This document shows positions 53,955 to 62,300 of a stretch of 64,000 bases of DNA, in pieces. The stretch comes from Clostridiaceae bacterium (GTDB lineage: Bacteria > Bacillota > Clostridia > Lachnospirales > Lachnospiraceae). A program made the position numbers and the translations under genes. The stretch spans positions 1-64,000 of the forward strand of contig CAJSZV010000024.1 of the NCBI GenBank assembly GCA_910574345.1. The letters run 5' to 3'. Every line of letters begins with the position of its first letter. Positions within the stretch are counted from its first letter, which is position 1. The notes under the pieces were generated by a model that saw only the letters and a program-made list of their open reading frames with translations, searched no databases and was not told the DNA's origin.

Positions 53955-54584
53955 TTGAAAACATTTCTCAAACCATTAAGTGCCCATGAGGAGCGAGAGT
54001 GCCTGGAACGCTTAAAAGAAGGCGACCAGGAAGCCCGTGCGGCACTGATAGAACATAATATGCGCCTGGTGGCCCATGTGGTGAAAAAATATCAGTATAC
54101 GGATTATGAGACGGAAGATCTTCTGTCTGTGGGGACCATCGGACTCATCAAGGCAGTCAACACCTTTAACATGGACCGGGGCTCCCGCCTGGCTACCTAT
54201 GCGGCCAAGTGCGTGGAGAATGAGATCCTTATGCTCCTTCGGGCCCACAAGAAGTATTCAAAAGAGGTATCCCTTTATGATCCCATCGGAGTGGATAAGG
54301 ACGGGGAATCCGTCAGCCTTGTGGACGTGATTGAGATGGAGACAAAGGATACTTTGGAAGACATGATTCTTGATCAGGATATAAAGGAACTTTACGGCGC
54401 CTTTGAAACATGCTTAAAACCTACGGAAAAACAGGTGGTGAGGATGCGGTACGGACTCTTCGGGAGCAAGGAGTATACCCAGAGGGAGATCGCAGCGGTG
54501 CTGGGGATATCCCGGTCTTATGTGTCGAGGATTGAGAAAAAGGCGGTGGAGAAGCTGCGGGCGGGGATGGAGTGTTTGGGGTAG
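53955..54584 (+). CDS. sigK: sporulation sigma factor SigK
   Basis: A 209-residue sigma-70 factor active in the mother cell late in sporulation. LKPLSAHEE, IEHNMRLVAHVVKKY, LLSVGTIGLIKAVNTFN, RLATYAAKCVENEILM and VSLYDPIGVDKDGESVSL are SigK marks; region 4 ends with QREIAAVLGISRSYVSRIEKKA. A TTG start after AGGTGG is used. In-frame sequence before it holds a stop at 53925, so there is no N-terminal pro-sequence. The gene is intact, but its last 66 coding bases are repeated at 61955 after the accessory island. Confidence 0.9.
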   Translation: MKTFLKPLSAHEERECLERLKEGDQEARAALIEHNMRLVAHVVKKYQYTDYETEDLLSVGTIGLIKAVNTFNMDRGSRLATYAAKCVENEILMLLRAHKKYSKEVSLYDPIGVDKDGESVSLVDVIEMETKDTLEDMILDQDIKELYGAFETCLKPTEKQVVRMRYGLFGSKEYTQREIAAVLGISRSYVSRIEKKAVEKLRAGMECLG

Positions 54585-54601
54585 GAAAATTAGAATGGAG
54601 A
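54519..54601 (+). repeat. attachment-like direct repeat, copy A (3' end of sigK)
   Basis: 83 bases from the end of sigK through 17 bases beyond its stop. Copy B (61955-62037) has the same length and differs at 7 positions (about 92% identity), with a 30-base identical core. The two copies bracket the accessory island. Confidence 0.8.
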
Positions 54602-54647
54602 TAACGTGAAGAGACCAGAAAAAGGCTTTTTGTGTTATCTCTGTTTT
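54598..54647 (+). terminator. sigK terminator
   Basis: GAGATAAC (54598-54605) pairs with GTTATCTC (54634-54641) across a long loop (with AAAAAGGCTTTTT inner pairing), followed by TGTTTTT. Confidence 0.7.
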
Positions 54648-54675
54648 TGATTTATATTTTGATTTGTAATTGTAT

Positions 54676-54704
54676 TTGGCAAATAATGGTTTTAATGATA
54701 TAAT
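54676..54704 (+). promoter_or_regulatory. promoter of island operon 1
   Basis: TTGGCA (54676-54681) and TATAAT (54699-54704) with a 17-bp spacer, close to consensus, 56 bp upstream of the first island gene. Confidence 0.75.
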
Positions 54705-54759
54705 GAAAGACATAGAACCCATGTTCTCATAAACTACTTCCGAAAAAGGAGACAGAAAT

Positions 54760-56733
54760 ATGGCTATAGGTTGGAATTTTCCTAGCAACAATTATGGGAC
54801 TCTCAATGGTATCGGCGAAGCAGGCATAGAAACTTTTAAAGGAACGCCATACCGTTCTTTAGCCAGAGAAATCTGTCAAAATTCTCTGGATGCCAGAATG
54901 AGCGAGGACAAGCCGGTTATTGTAGAATTTTCTTACTGTGAGATTCCCATGTCAGTAGTGTGGGGATACGGTGAACTAAAGGATGCCATAGAAAACTGCC
55001 TGGATTTTTGGAAGAAGCAGAAGAACAAAAAGACCGTGGATTTTTTCAGAAAAGCAGTCAAAGTGATCAGACAGGAAACAATACCTATCCTCAGAATCAG
55101 TGATTTTCATACCACCGGATTATTAGGCTCTGCCCAGGACTATAATACACCATGGCAGAATCTGGTGAAAGCTTCTGGTGTTTCAGATAAAGGAGATGGT
55201 TTAGGCGGAAGCTTTGGTATTGGCAAGTCAGCGCCGTTTGCTTGCTCGGACTTAAGATGTGTATTTTATGCTACCAGAGATAAAGAGGGGATAGAAGCCA
55301 CCCAGGGAATTGCAAGACTTGTTTCTTTTGCTGTGAAAGATCGCGCTGCGAAAAATGGGTTTTTCAAAAAGGAACAGGATATGCTTACTACCGGAATAGG
55401 GTATTATGGTGAAATGGTAAAGAATCGCGCCATACCGGAATGCCGTACTTTGGACAGGGATTTTTTACGAAAGAAGACAGGAACCGATGTATTTGTTTTG
55501 GGATTTAAGAATCAAAAAGACTGGGAAAAAGAGATCATCGCATCGGCTTTGGATGACTTTCTTATTTCTATTTATTTTGACTATCTGGTTGTAAAAATAG
55601 GTGAAACCATCATTTCAAAAAAGACGCTGCCCAGGATGGTTGAAGAGTTTAAGGAAATTGCACCAATGGCTTATAATTATTATCAGGTCCTTGTTTCGCC
55701 GGATACGGATGTGCGGGAGGAAGACTATGGAGACTTAGGGGCAGTCAGGCTGTATATTTTAGTACAAAACGGTCTCCATCGCGGGATACTTATGAGCCGG
55801 AGCAATGGTATGAAGGTATTTGATCAGAAGAACTTTCCCAGCGCTATTCAGTTTGCCGGAATCTGTATTTTAAAAGATAAAAGGATTAATTCTTATTTTA
55901 AGGAAATGGAAAATCCAAGACACGATGCATGGGAGCCGGAGAGGCATTCACAGCCTGGGGAAGCGAAAAAAACGCGGCAGGGATTATTTCGGTATATGAA
56001 AGAGGCTGTGTTGGAATTGGGCAGGAGAACCACGGCAGAGGCAGTCGATGCAGAGGGGATGGGAGAGTATCTTCCCGATGAAGAAATTCCGGATAATCAA
56101 GGCCAAAATCATGAGGATATCACAGATGTGACAAAAACCATAGACTTAAATCTATCGTCTCTACAATATGGACAAAAAGGCTTCGAGTTTGTGTCAGGCG
56201 GCCAGGAGGAGAGTACAGAGGAAGAGATGGGGGAATCCGAAGAAATGTATTTTGGAGGAAAAGGAAGAAAAGACTATGGGGAAGAACAGCCCAATATGAC
56301 AGAAGGCGGGGAAGGATACGGAGCAGGCCCGGGTATGGGGCCGGGAGTCAATGGCAATGGTGTCAATCCTGTCTGGGGCGGGGAACCGTCAAAAGGAGAA
56401 AAGGCAAAAGTAAGGAAAAGGGTGGAAATACATACCATGTCCGTCCGGCTGATACTCCTTGACGAGAGGAGGAACCGGTATCGGCTAAGCTTTATTCCAG
56501 AACGGACGGCCGGGAATGCATATCTTGAGCTGAATCTTTCAGGGGAACAGGGAAGCCTTACAGTAAATACCAGCCAGGCGGTTGACTGTACTACAAAAGA
56601 ACCGTTGATTTCGAAAGATAATTTAATCTACATACAAGATATTGCCATTTCCGGCAAGAGAACCGTGGAGTTTAATCTTGATTATGGGGAGAAGAGTTCT
56701 TTGGAGGTGAGGCTGTATGGATATAAAGCATAA
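54760..56733 (+). CDS. GHKL-type ATPase protein (MORC/Hsp90-like), island operon 1
   Basis: A 657-residue protein with an N-terminal GHKL (Bergerat) ATP site: N-box EICQNSLDA with Glu37 and Asn41, G1 box DFHTTG (Asp115-Gly120) and G2 box GDGLGGSFGIGKSAPF (about 145-160). A second large part (about 230-400) probably is the transducer domain; then comes a low-complexity Glu/Gly/Pro-rich linker (about 425-555) and a C-terminal beta domain. Not a histidine kinase (no phospho-acceptor His domain) and not MutL. Such proteins act as ATP-driven clamps or sensors. Gene overlaps the next one. More AT-rich than the core genes; likely horizontally acquired. A phage-defence role is inferred from context. 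Confidence 0.75.
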   Translation: MAIGWNFPSNNYGTLNGIGEAGIETFKGTPYRSLAREICQNSLDARMSEDKPVIVEFSYCEIPMSVVWGYGELKDAIENCLDFWKKQKNKKTVDFFRKAVKVIRQETIPILRISDFHTTGLLGSAQDYNTPWQNLVKASGVSDKGDGLGGSFGIGKSAPFACSDLRCVFYATRDKEGIEATQGIARLVSFAVKDRAAKNGFFKKEQDMLTTGIGYYGEMVKNRAIPECRTLDRDFLRKKTGTDVFVLGFKNQKDWEKEIIASALDDFLISIYFDYLVVKIGETIISKKTLPRMVEEFKEIAPMAYNYYQVLVSPDTDVREEDYGDLGAVRLYILVQNGLHRGILMSRSNGMKVFDQKNFPSAIQFAGICILKDKRINSYFKEMENPRHDAWEPERHSQPGEAKKTRQGLFRYMKEAVLELGRRTTAEAVDAEGMGEYLPDEEIPDNQGQNHEDITDVTKTIDLNLSSLQYGQKGFEFVSGGQEESTEEEMGESEEMYFGGKGRKDYGEEQPNMTEGGEGYGAGPGMGPGVNGNGVNPVWGGEPSKGEKAKVRKRVEIHTMSVRLILLDERRNRYRLSFIPERTAGNAYLELNLSGEQGSLTVNTSQAVDCTTKEPLISKDNLIYIQDIAISGKRTVEFNLDYGEKSSLEVRLYGYKA

Positions 56734-57586
56734 ATTGTATCCGTATCCGGTGCTTATCTCGGAAGCTGACGATTATGTTAAAAGTACATTTGCTTTCCAT
56801 GTCCATGTAGAAAAGGGGATTCGGGAATTAAAGTTTCATTTTGAGATGGATTTAAAAAATGATGAGATGGCTGCTTTGATTAAAGAAGGGCTGGCAGAAT
56901 TTCTGGTCCATATAGAGTGCCCTCGTACCTGCTACCGCAGCATTGTTACATCTGATAATAAGGATTTTGGAGAAAGAATATTGGAGAAAAAACTAAACGG
57001 AAGGGTTTCTCTGTGCGGTTTTGTTGTGGCAAAAGTAAATCTGGAAAAATATCAAAACTCAGATTTCAACAGGGATTATAATGGAATGAGTTTTGATATT
57101 GACAGAGGAAGCGTTTTGGCTATTGGAGGTCAGTATAATCTTGACATTATAAAAGAGACAGATGACTTGGCCAAGGTACCTTCCATTTTTACAATCTGCA
57201 GGTATGCGGCAGATATGGATAAAAGTATGAGGATTGATATGGATGGGGAAAAGATCACAGTGGCATTGTCTGATGAGAGTTTTCAAAATCATAAGATACT
57301 ATGTGGTATGCCCTCATACCTGCCAATTTTTCATGGAATGATTATTGTTCCGGCGCTGATTTATGTACTGGAAACATTGCGCAGGGAAGGGGTTGAAGAG
57401 TATGAGTCCCGGCGATGGTTTGCCGGCATCCGTAAGGCTCTGGCCAGATATGACATACCATTAAACTGCGATACTCTAAATGATATGGCCTCCTATGATC
57501 TTGCGCAAAAGTTATTGGATCTGCCTATAGACAGGGCGCTTCAATCAGTCATCACCATGGGAGAACGCTGTGAGGAGGAAGAGTAA
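56717..57586 (+). CDS. unknown protein of island operon 1
   Basis: A 289-residue protein with no domain I recognise. It starts inside the ATPase gene (17-bp overlap). A beta-rich first half (YPVLISEADDYVKSTFAFHV in parts, KFHFEMDLKNDEM) and a helical second half are suggested by the residue pattern. No signal peptide or membrane helix is seen. Its tight coupling suggests a complex with the ATPase and the next gene product. Confidence 0.6.
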   Translation: MDIKHKLYPYPVLISEADDYVKSTFAFHVHVEKGIRELKFHFEMDLKNDEMAALIKEGLAEFLVHIECPRTCYRSIVTSDNKDFGERILEKKLNGRVSLCGFVVAKVNLEKYQNSDFNRDYNGMSFDIDRGSVLAIGGQYNLDIIKETDDLAKVPSIFTICRYAADMDKSMRIDMDGEKITVALSDESFQNHKILCGMPSYLPIFHGMIIVPALIYVLETLRREGVEEYESRRWFAGIRKALARYDIPLNCDTLNDMASYDLAQKLLDLPIDRALQSVITMGERCEEEE

Positions 57587-57587
57587 A

Positions 57588-58373
57588 ATGGTCATTCATT
57601 TTATGAAAGAGGACTGCCTTGCAGCGCTGAAAGTGAATGTAAAAGGCAATCTGAAACAATACGAGAACCTTACAAATGAATGGATATATGAATTTTTTGA
57701 GGGAGATACCCCATTTGCGGAATACAAGGTACCTGTAGAATCCATTCAACTGGATACAGGCCAATCCGGTGAAAAAGAAAAAGGCAGGCAGGATGTGGGG
57801 AATGCGATTCGGCTGTATAGCGCCATGAAAAATTTGTCCGATACCCAGGCCGCAGATGAGCGCCTTTGGGCGGGATTGTGCCATGGAGATTTTTGGACAT
57901 ATATGAACAAACGGTGGGAAGGGTTTAAGCCCTCAAGAGATCCGGTATCCAGTATTTTGTGGAGATATTTTTTTAATGGAAAGAGCAGTGTAAGAAGGGC
58001 TCTTTTCAGAAATACCTTGTCCCGTCTGTGGTGGCTTGGACGGCTTACTTATGATTCGGAGCGAAAGGATCCTTTTGAATTGACCCGTTATTGGGAAGAG
58101 GATTTTGCCACAAAGTCCCTGATCCTTTTTTCCAGCAACTATATGGGAAATCCAAAGCTGACCCAAGGACTTATTTCGGCGCTTATGGAACTGGATAAGC
58201 AGGGATTTGCTTATGGGTCTGGCAAGAGGGAGGTTTATTATACCGCCAGTCAGTATCTGAATGTTTTTGGTGGGACTCATATACTGGATTATTTTACTGC
58301 TGATGAGATCAGAGAAAGGGTTTTATATTATATGCGGGGGCTGGCGGGCGGGAAAGTTCCAAACAATACGTAG
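57588..58373 (+). CDS. DUF6339-like protein of island operon 1
   Basis: A 261-residue protein starting one base after the upstream stop; ATG 57588 is preferred over GTG 57570 because AGGAGG lies between them. TQAADERLWAGLCHGDFWTY and RRALFRNTLSRLWWLGRLTY are the patterns that recall the DUF6339 family. No catalytic motif is obvious. Third and last gene of the operon. Confidence 0.6.
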   Translation: MVIHFMKEDCLAALKVNVKGNLKQYENLTNEWIYEFFEGDTPFAEYKVPVESIQLDTGQSGEKEKGRQDVGNAIRLYSAMKNLSDTQAADERLWAGLCHGDFWTYMNKRWEGFKPSRDPVSSILWRYFFNGKSSVRRALFRNTLSRLWWLGRLTYDSERKDPFELTRYWEEDFATKSLILFSSNYMGNPKLTQGLISALMELDKQGFAYGSGKREVYYTASQYLNVFGGTHILDYFTADEIRERVLYYMRGLAGGKVPNNT

Positions 58374-58559
58374 TTATTTTATATAGCTTTTGTAATAATC
58401 ATAGGATTGAAAAAATGCATCCTCAATAGAGTCTGCCCAACCGAAGCCGTTGTTGGAGGGAGACTTAGAATCTTCCTCTTTTATGATACACCAGAAATAA
58501 CGGAAAGTATTATTAATTTTTTCGGGTTCGAGATGGATTTCTAATCTGAATCTGGTCAA
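58374..58559 (-). CDS. small minus-strand protein between the two island operons
   Basis: A 61-residue frame starting at TTG 58559 after GGGGTG. TRFRLEIHLEPEKINNTFRY and FGWADSIEDAFFQSYDYY have the look of a conserved small protein. Its stop abuts the stop of the DUF6339-like gene. It could be a regulator or antitoxin of one of the modules, or not a gene. Confidence 0.4.
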   Translation of the reverse strand: MTRFRLEIHLEPEKINNTFRYFWCIIKEEDSKSPSNNGFGWADSIEDAFFQSYDYYKSYIK

Positions 58560-58621
58560 AATAATCACCCCACGAAATAGTATATGCAGGATATCAAAAA
58601 CTATGTAAGGAGTTAAGCTAA

Positions 58622-59896
58622 ATGCTGTCAGAAAAGTATAGAAATGAACTGGATAAACTGATAGGGATTGCCACCAATTATCGGGATGGAACATTAAGCA
58701 GATCTTTGTTTATGGATGTCATTTTTTCTCTGCCAGAAATAGACAGAAAGACGGAACTTTGTGAGAATTATATCGTTGATAAGGGGGTGCAGTTGGTAAG
58801 TGGTGATGATGATGTGGAGGATGTAAAAGAAGAAGGGGATTACGCAGAACTGATTAAACCCTATGATACATCCAAGATAGATATTTCACCGAAGCCTCTG
58901 TCACTGGACATGATTCTTGCACGATTAGAAAATGACGAGATTGATTTGATGCCGGATTTTCAAAGAAAAGGCGGATTGTGGAAAGGAATTCAAAAAAGCC
59001 AGTTAATAGAGTCTTTGCTGCTTCGGATACCTTTGCCAGCATTTTATTTTGATGGAAGCAATAACAACAGATGGGTCGTGATTGACGGCCTTCAGAGACT
59101 GACGGCGCTGAAAGAGTTTTTTATAGATAAGACTTTAAAACTATCAGGATTGGAGTTTTTAACAGATTTAAACGGAATTGGTGTGGAGGATATGCCAAGA
59201 TCCTATATGAGAAGAATGAAGGAGACGCAAGTTATTACTTACATTATAAATCCCGGAGCGCCTGTGAACTTGAAATATAATATTTTTAAACGTATCAACA
59301 CTGGTGGGCTGGAACTGGAACCTCAGGAAATCAGACACGCTTTATGCCAGGGATTTGCCACAAAATATTTGAAAGAGCTTGCTAATGAAGAGATATTTAA
59401 GAAATCCACAGGATATTCCGTAAAAACAGACCGCATGCTGGATCGGGAGTTTGTTCTTCGATTTCTTACATTTTATGAATTGGGTGTATCGGAATATAAG
59501 GGTTCTATTGATTTGTTTTTAAATTCAGGAATGGACTATATCAATAAAAATTATTATGAGTCTTATGGCGAGGATATACGAAAATTATTTATTATGGTTT
59601 TAAATACCAGTATGAATATATTTGGAAAATTTGCATTCAGACGTATGCCGGATTTAGATAAAAGAAGGCCAATCAGCAAGGCGTTATTTGAAACCTGGAC
59701 AAGTATTCTGGCCCGTTATTCCAGGGAGGATTTGTATGTATTGGAACACAAGGGAGAAGTGATAATCGAAAGATACCGGATTATGTGTTCTGAAGATGAA
59801 GAGTTTATTGAGTCCATTGGGAGCGGAAAAGTTTCGTCAGTAAAAAAGAGGTTTGAAAAAATAGGAGGACTCATAGAAAAGGTGGTTAAGCTATGA
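58622..59896 (+). CDS. DUF262 (GmrSD-N/ParB-like) protein, island operon 2
   Basis: A 424-residue protein with a DUF262 domain: PDFQRKGGLW (about 111-120), IPLPAFYF (about 136-143), IDGLQRLTAL (about 154-163) and KRINTGGLELEPQEIRHAL. The D-G-x-Q-R motif is the NTPase/nuclease-type active site in GmrS and SspE-like proteins. DUF262 proteins often restrict modified phage DNA. No HNH (DUF1524) domain follows, so a nuclease partner would be needed. It overlaps the ATPase gene by four bases. Confidence 0.8.
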   Translation: MLSEKYRNELDKLIGIATNYRDGTLSRSLFMDVIFSLPEIDRKTELCENYIVDKGVQLVSGDDDVEDVKEEGDYAELIKPYDTSKIDISPKPLSLDMILARLENDEIDLMPDFQRKGGLWKGIQKSQLIESLLLRIPLPAFYFDGSNNNRWVVIDGLQRLTALKEFFIDKTLKLSGLEFLTDLNGIGVEDMPRSYMRRMKETQVITYIINPGAPVNLKYNIFKRINTGGLELEPQEIRHALCQGFATKYLKELANEEIFKKSTGYSVKTDRMLDREFVLRFLTFYELGVSEYKGSIDLFLNSGMDYINKNYYESYGEDIRKLFIMVLNTSMNIFGKFAFRRMPDLDKRRPISKALFETWTSILARYSREDLYVLEHKGEVIIERYRIMCSEDEEFIESIGSGKVSSVKKRFEKIGGLIEKVVKL

Positions 59897-60963
59897 TTGA
59901 GAGAATGAAATTAAAAAACTTTAAGTGCTTTGAGGAATTGGATCTGATGCTTCATAAACTTAATGTGTTTTCCGGGCTTAACGGAATGGGAAAGTCCACG
60001 ATTATGCAGTCAATACTTTTGCTGAAACAGTCGGAGCAGCAGAATTGCCTGCCTGACAGCGTCTGCCTTAATGGAGAGTATGTGAATTTAGGGATGGCCC
60101 AGGACATTTTATACGAGTATGCCAATGATGAATCTATAGTGCTCCAACTATCAGAGGGAGAGAAAAGGTTTGGCGCAAAGATTAAATACAGGATGGACTT
60201 TGACATGCTGGAAACGGAATGTATGGGGGATTATGGTGAGATTTCTCTTTTCAGGGAACATTTTGAATACCTCAATGCAGAGAGGAAGGCTCCTCAGGTC
60301 ATCTATCCGAAATCCAGTTCTCATGTAGACTTTAGGGCACAATTAGGAATTAACGGGGAATATACGGTTCATTATCTGTCTAAATATCAGGATCATGATG
60401 TGGAATTTTATGGTGAAAGGAAATCTTTGAAAGAAGCAGTACAGTTTTGGCTTAATGAGATATCCCCTAATGTGAAGTTTGATGTTTCTCAAATTGAGAA
60501 CACAGATCTGGCAAAGCTGGGATTTTATTATTTTGATAAGTCGAAAAGCAGAACATTCAGACCTACTAATGTAGGATTTGGAATTTCTTATGTTTTGCCG
60601 GTGATTGTGGCTCTGCTGAAAGCCTGTGAAGGAAGTATTCTGATGCTGGAGAATCCGGAGGCCCATCTGCATCCGAGAGGACAGAGAAAAATGGGAGAGC
60701 TGATTGCGCTCTGTGCTTCAAAAGGAGTTCAGATTTTTTTGGAAACTCACAGCGACCATATTTTAAATGGGATACGAATTGCCGTGAAGCAGAAAGTACT
60801 AAAGGGAGATCAGGTGGGATTATTTTACTTTTCTAAAAATCAGGAATATGATAAAACCGTTCATTGTGTAGAAACTCCGCAGATTTATGATAATGGCCGG
60901 CTTGATTATTGGCCGGACGGATTTTTTGATGAATGGGAAAAGGCATTGGATGAGATTATTTAA
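59893..60963 (+). CDS. AAA/ABC-type ATPase of the DUF3696 kind, island operon 2
   Basis: A 356-residue SMC-like ATPase. Walker A is GLNGMGKST (28-36), the signature region is TNVGFGISYVLPVIVALL (about 225-242), and Walker B is ILMLENPEAHLHPRGQ with the D-loop His (LETHSDHILNGIRIA). The C-terminal NGRLDYWPDGFFDEW is the DUF3696 mark. Such ATPases are the motor/sensor in several defence systems. Overlaps the DUF262 gene. Confidence 0.85.
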   Translation: MIERMKLKNFKCFEELDLMLHKLNVFSGLNGMGKSTIMQSILLLKQSEQQNCLPDSVCLNGEYVNLGMAQDILYEYANDESIVLQLSEGEKRFGAKIKYRMDFDMLETECMGDYGEISLFREHFEYLNAERKAPQVIYPKSSSHVDFRAQLGINGEYTVHYLSKYQDHDVEFYGERKSLKEAVQFWLNEISPNVKFDVSQIENTDLAKLGFYYFDKSKSRTFRPTNVGFGISYVLPVIVALLKACEGSILMLENPEAHLHPRGQRKMGELIALCASKGVQIFLETHSDHILNGIRIAVKQKVLKGDQVGLFYFSKNQEYDKTVHCVETPQIYDNGRLDYWPDGFFDEWEKALDEII

Positions 60964-60981
60964 AACGGAGGTACTGATGAT

Positions 60982-61923
60982 ATGCAGATGATCTTCAATG
61001 AACTTTCATTGATTGAAAAGGAAATGGATGAAAATCAGGCAGCACAGATATTTGAACAGTTTATCAGTACTTATAGCGAAGCGGTAAAGAAAAAGAATGG
61101 GTTTGACAGGGGGATTTTAACGAGTTTGGATTTCAACTCATTAACTTTGGCAAAGGGATTTCATGTATCAAAATGGCGTAACCATATAAAGGACAGGGAT
61201 ATGCTCCGGCGGTTTTTGGATATGTGCGACAGACAGATTGTGGTAGGCTTTTGTCAGGATGAATCAGAACTGGTCTGCGAAAAAGGGACAGGAAAGGGAC
61301 TTCTTGCAGCATATGAGAATTCGGCTTTCTCTATTAGCTTTACTTATGATTCTTATTGGAAAGCATTTAAAATACCTTGCAGATATTATTCTCTGATAGA
61401 GGATGCGGAGATTTCTGTACAGATTTATAATTTATCAAACCCAGCTCAACTAGAAGAGCATTTTGAGAGTATTGAGGAGATTAAGAAGAAGGAAATAACA
61501 GAAATAAATACGCCTGAGCAGCTTCTTGACAGGCTGGACAGTCTGTTTCCCTCATTAATATTTCATGAGGTTGCATTGAATCAGCTTAAAAGCGAAGTAC
61601 AGGCCTATCATATTCCGATCGTATGCAGAAAGCTTATGAGCCTGGAGCGATATTTTTCAGAGTGGGACGGAGGGAAATTTGATGAGATCGCATTTCCGCC
61701 AAAGAGTGTTTCACCGCAGTCAAAAGAGACCCTGAAAAGATTTAAAAAAGAACATACCTTTTCTTTCCCAGAGGAACAGATAGTAGTGAGTTATCATATT
61801 AGATATACAGGGAATGTACCGGGAAGAATTTATTTTCATCCGGCGGAACGGCTTAAAAAAGCATATATCTGCAGTTTGACAACAAAACTTCCGACCGTAT
61901 CAGAACCGAAGATGCATATTTGA
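60982..61923 (+). CDS. unknown protein of island operon 2
   Basis: A 313-residue protein 18 bases after the ATPase gene. It begins with a helical segment and contains FHVSKWRNHIKDRDMLRRFLDMCDR (in parts, about 61-85). No catalytic motif, membrane helix or signal peptide is recognised. By position it is the candidate effector or adaptor of the DUF262/DUF3696 module. It ends 31 bases before the second sigK-end repeat. Confidence 0.65.
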   Translation: MQMIFNELSLIEKEMDENQAAQIFEQFISTYSEAVKKKNGFDRGILTSLDFNSLTLAKGFHVSKWRNHIKDRDMLRRFLDMCDRQIVVGFCQDESELVCEKGTGKGLLAAYENSAFSISFTYDSYWKAFKIPCRYYSLIEDAEISVQIYNLSNPAQLEEHFESIEEIKKKEITEINTPEQLLDRLDSLFPSLIFHEVALNQLKSEVQAYHIPIVCRKLMSLERYFSEWDGGKFDEIAFPPKSVSPQSKETLKRFKKEHTFSFPEEQIVVSYHIRYTGNVPGRIYFHPAERLKKAYICSLTTKLPTVSEPKMHI

Positions 61924-61954
61924 GAAATTTTTTATCCCTAACTTGACAGGAGAG

Positions 61955-62037
61955 TATGTGTCCAGGATTGAGAAGAAGGCAGTGGAGAAGCTGCGGGCGG
62001 GGATGGAGTGTGCTGGGTAGGAAAATCAGAATGGAGA
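61955..62037 (+). repeat. attachment-like direct repeat, copy B (displaced sigK 3' end)
   Basis: In frame it still encodes YVSRIEKKAVEKLRAGMEC-A-G-stop, the C-terminus of SigK, but no sigma factor gene precedes it. Most differences from copy A in the coding part are silent. It marks the right end of the island. Confidence 0.8.
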
Positions 62038-62118
62038 GAAAACGAAAAAAATTTCCATCAATTAGGAAGAAATATAAACAAAACATAAAGAAAATAAAAA
62101 TAATTCATAAAAAACTAA

Positions 62119-62147
62119 TTGACTTTTCATTTCATTTTTGGTAAAAT
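62119..62147 (+). promoter_or_regulatory. promoter of the PTS operon
   Basis: TTGACT (62119-62124) and TAAAAT (62142-62147), 17-bp spacer, 27 bases upstream of the RAT site. Confidence 0.7.
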
Positions 62148-62173
62148 AAAGCCATAAAAACCAAAAACCAATT

Positions 62174-62253
62174 GGATTGTTACTGACAGGCAGGCAAAAC
62201 CAGTTTTGAATCATAGACTTCTACAGGGTCCATTGTTCAAGATTGGTTTTTTT
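62174..62253 (+). promoter_or_regulatory. RAT antiterminator site with overlapping terminator
   Basis: The sequence from 62174 to 62201 fits the ribonucleic antiterminator consensus of BglG/LicT proteins (GGATTGTTACTG ... GGCAGGCAAAACC). Its 3' end, AAAACCAGTTTTGAA, is also the 5' arm of a terminator whose 3' arm ends in TTGGTTTTTTT (62243-62253). Binding of the antiterminator encoded next would keep transcription going. Confidence 0.88.
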
Positions 62254-62300
62254 GTTTCACAGGCTGCAGAGAGGCAGTACTCGTAAGTTGGAGCGGTTGT

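Noticed and set aside
54585-61954. Integrase, excisionase or transposase in the sigK island
   Set aside because: All six large genes and the gaps were read; none has recombinase motifs. The island is apparently not self-mobile.
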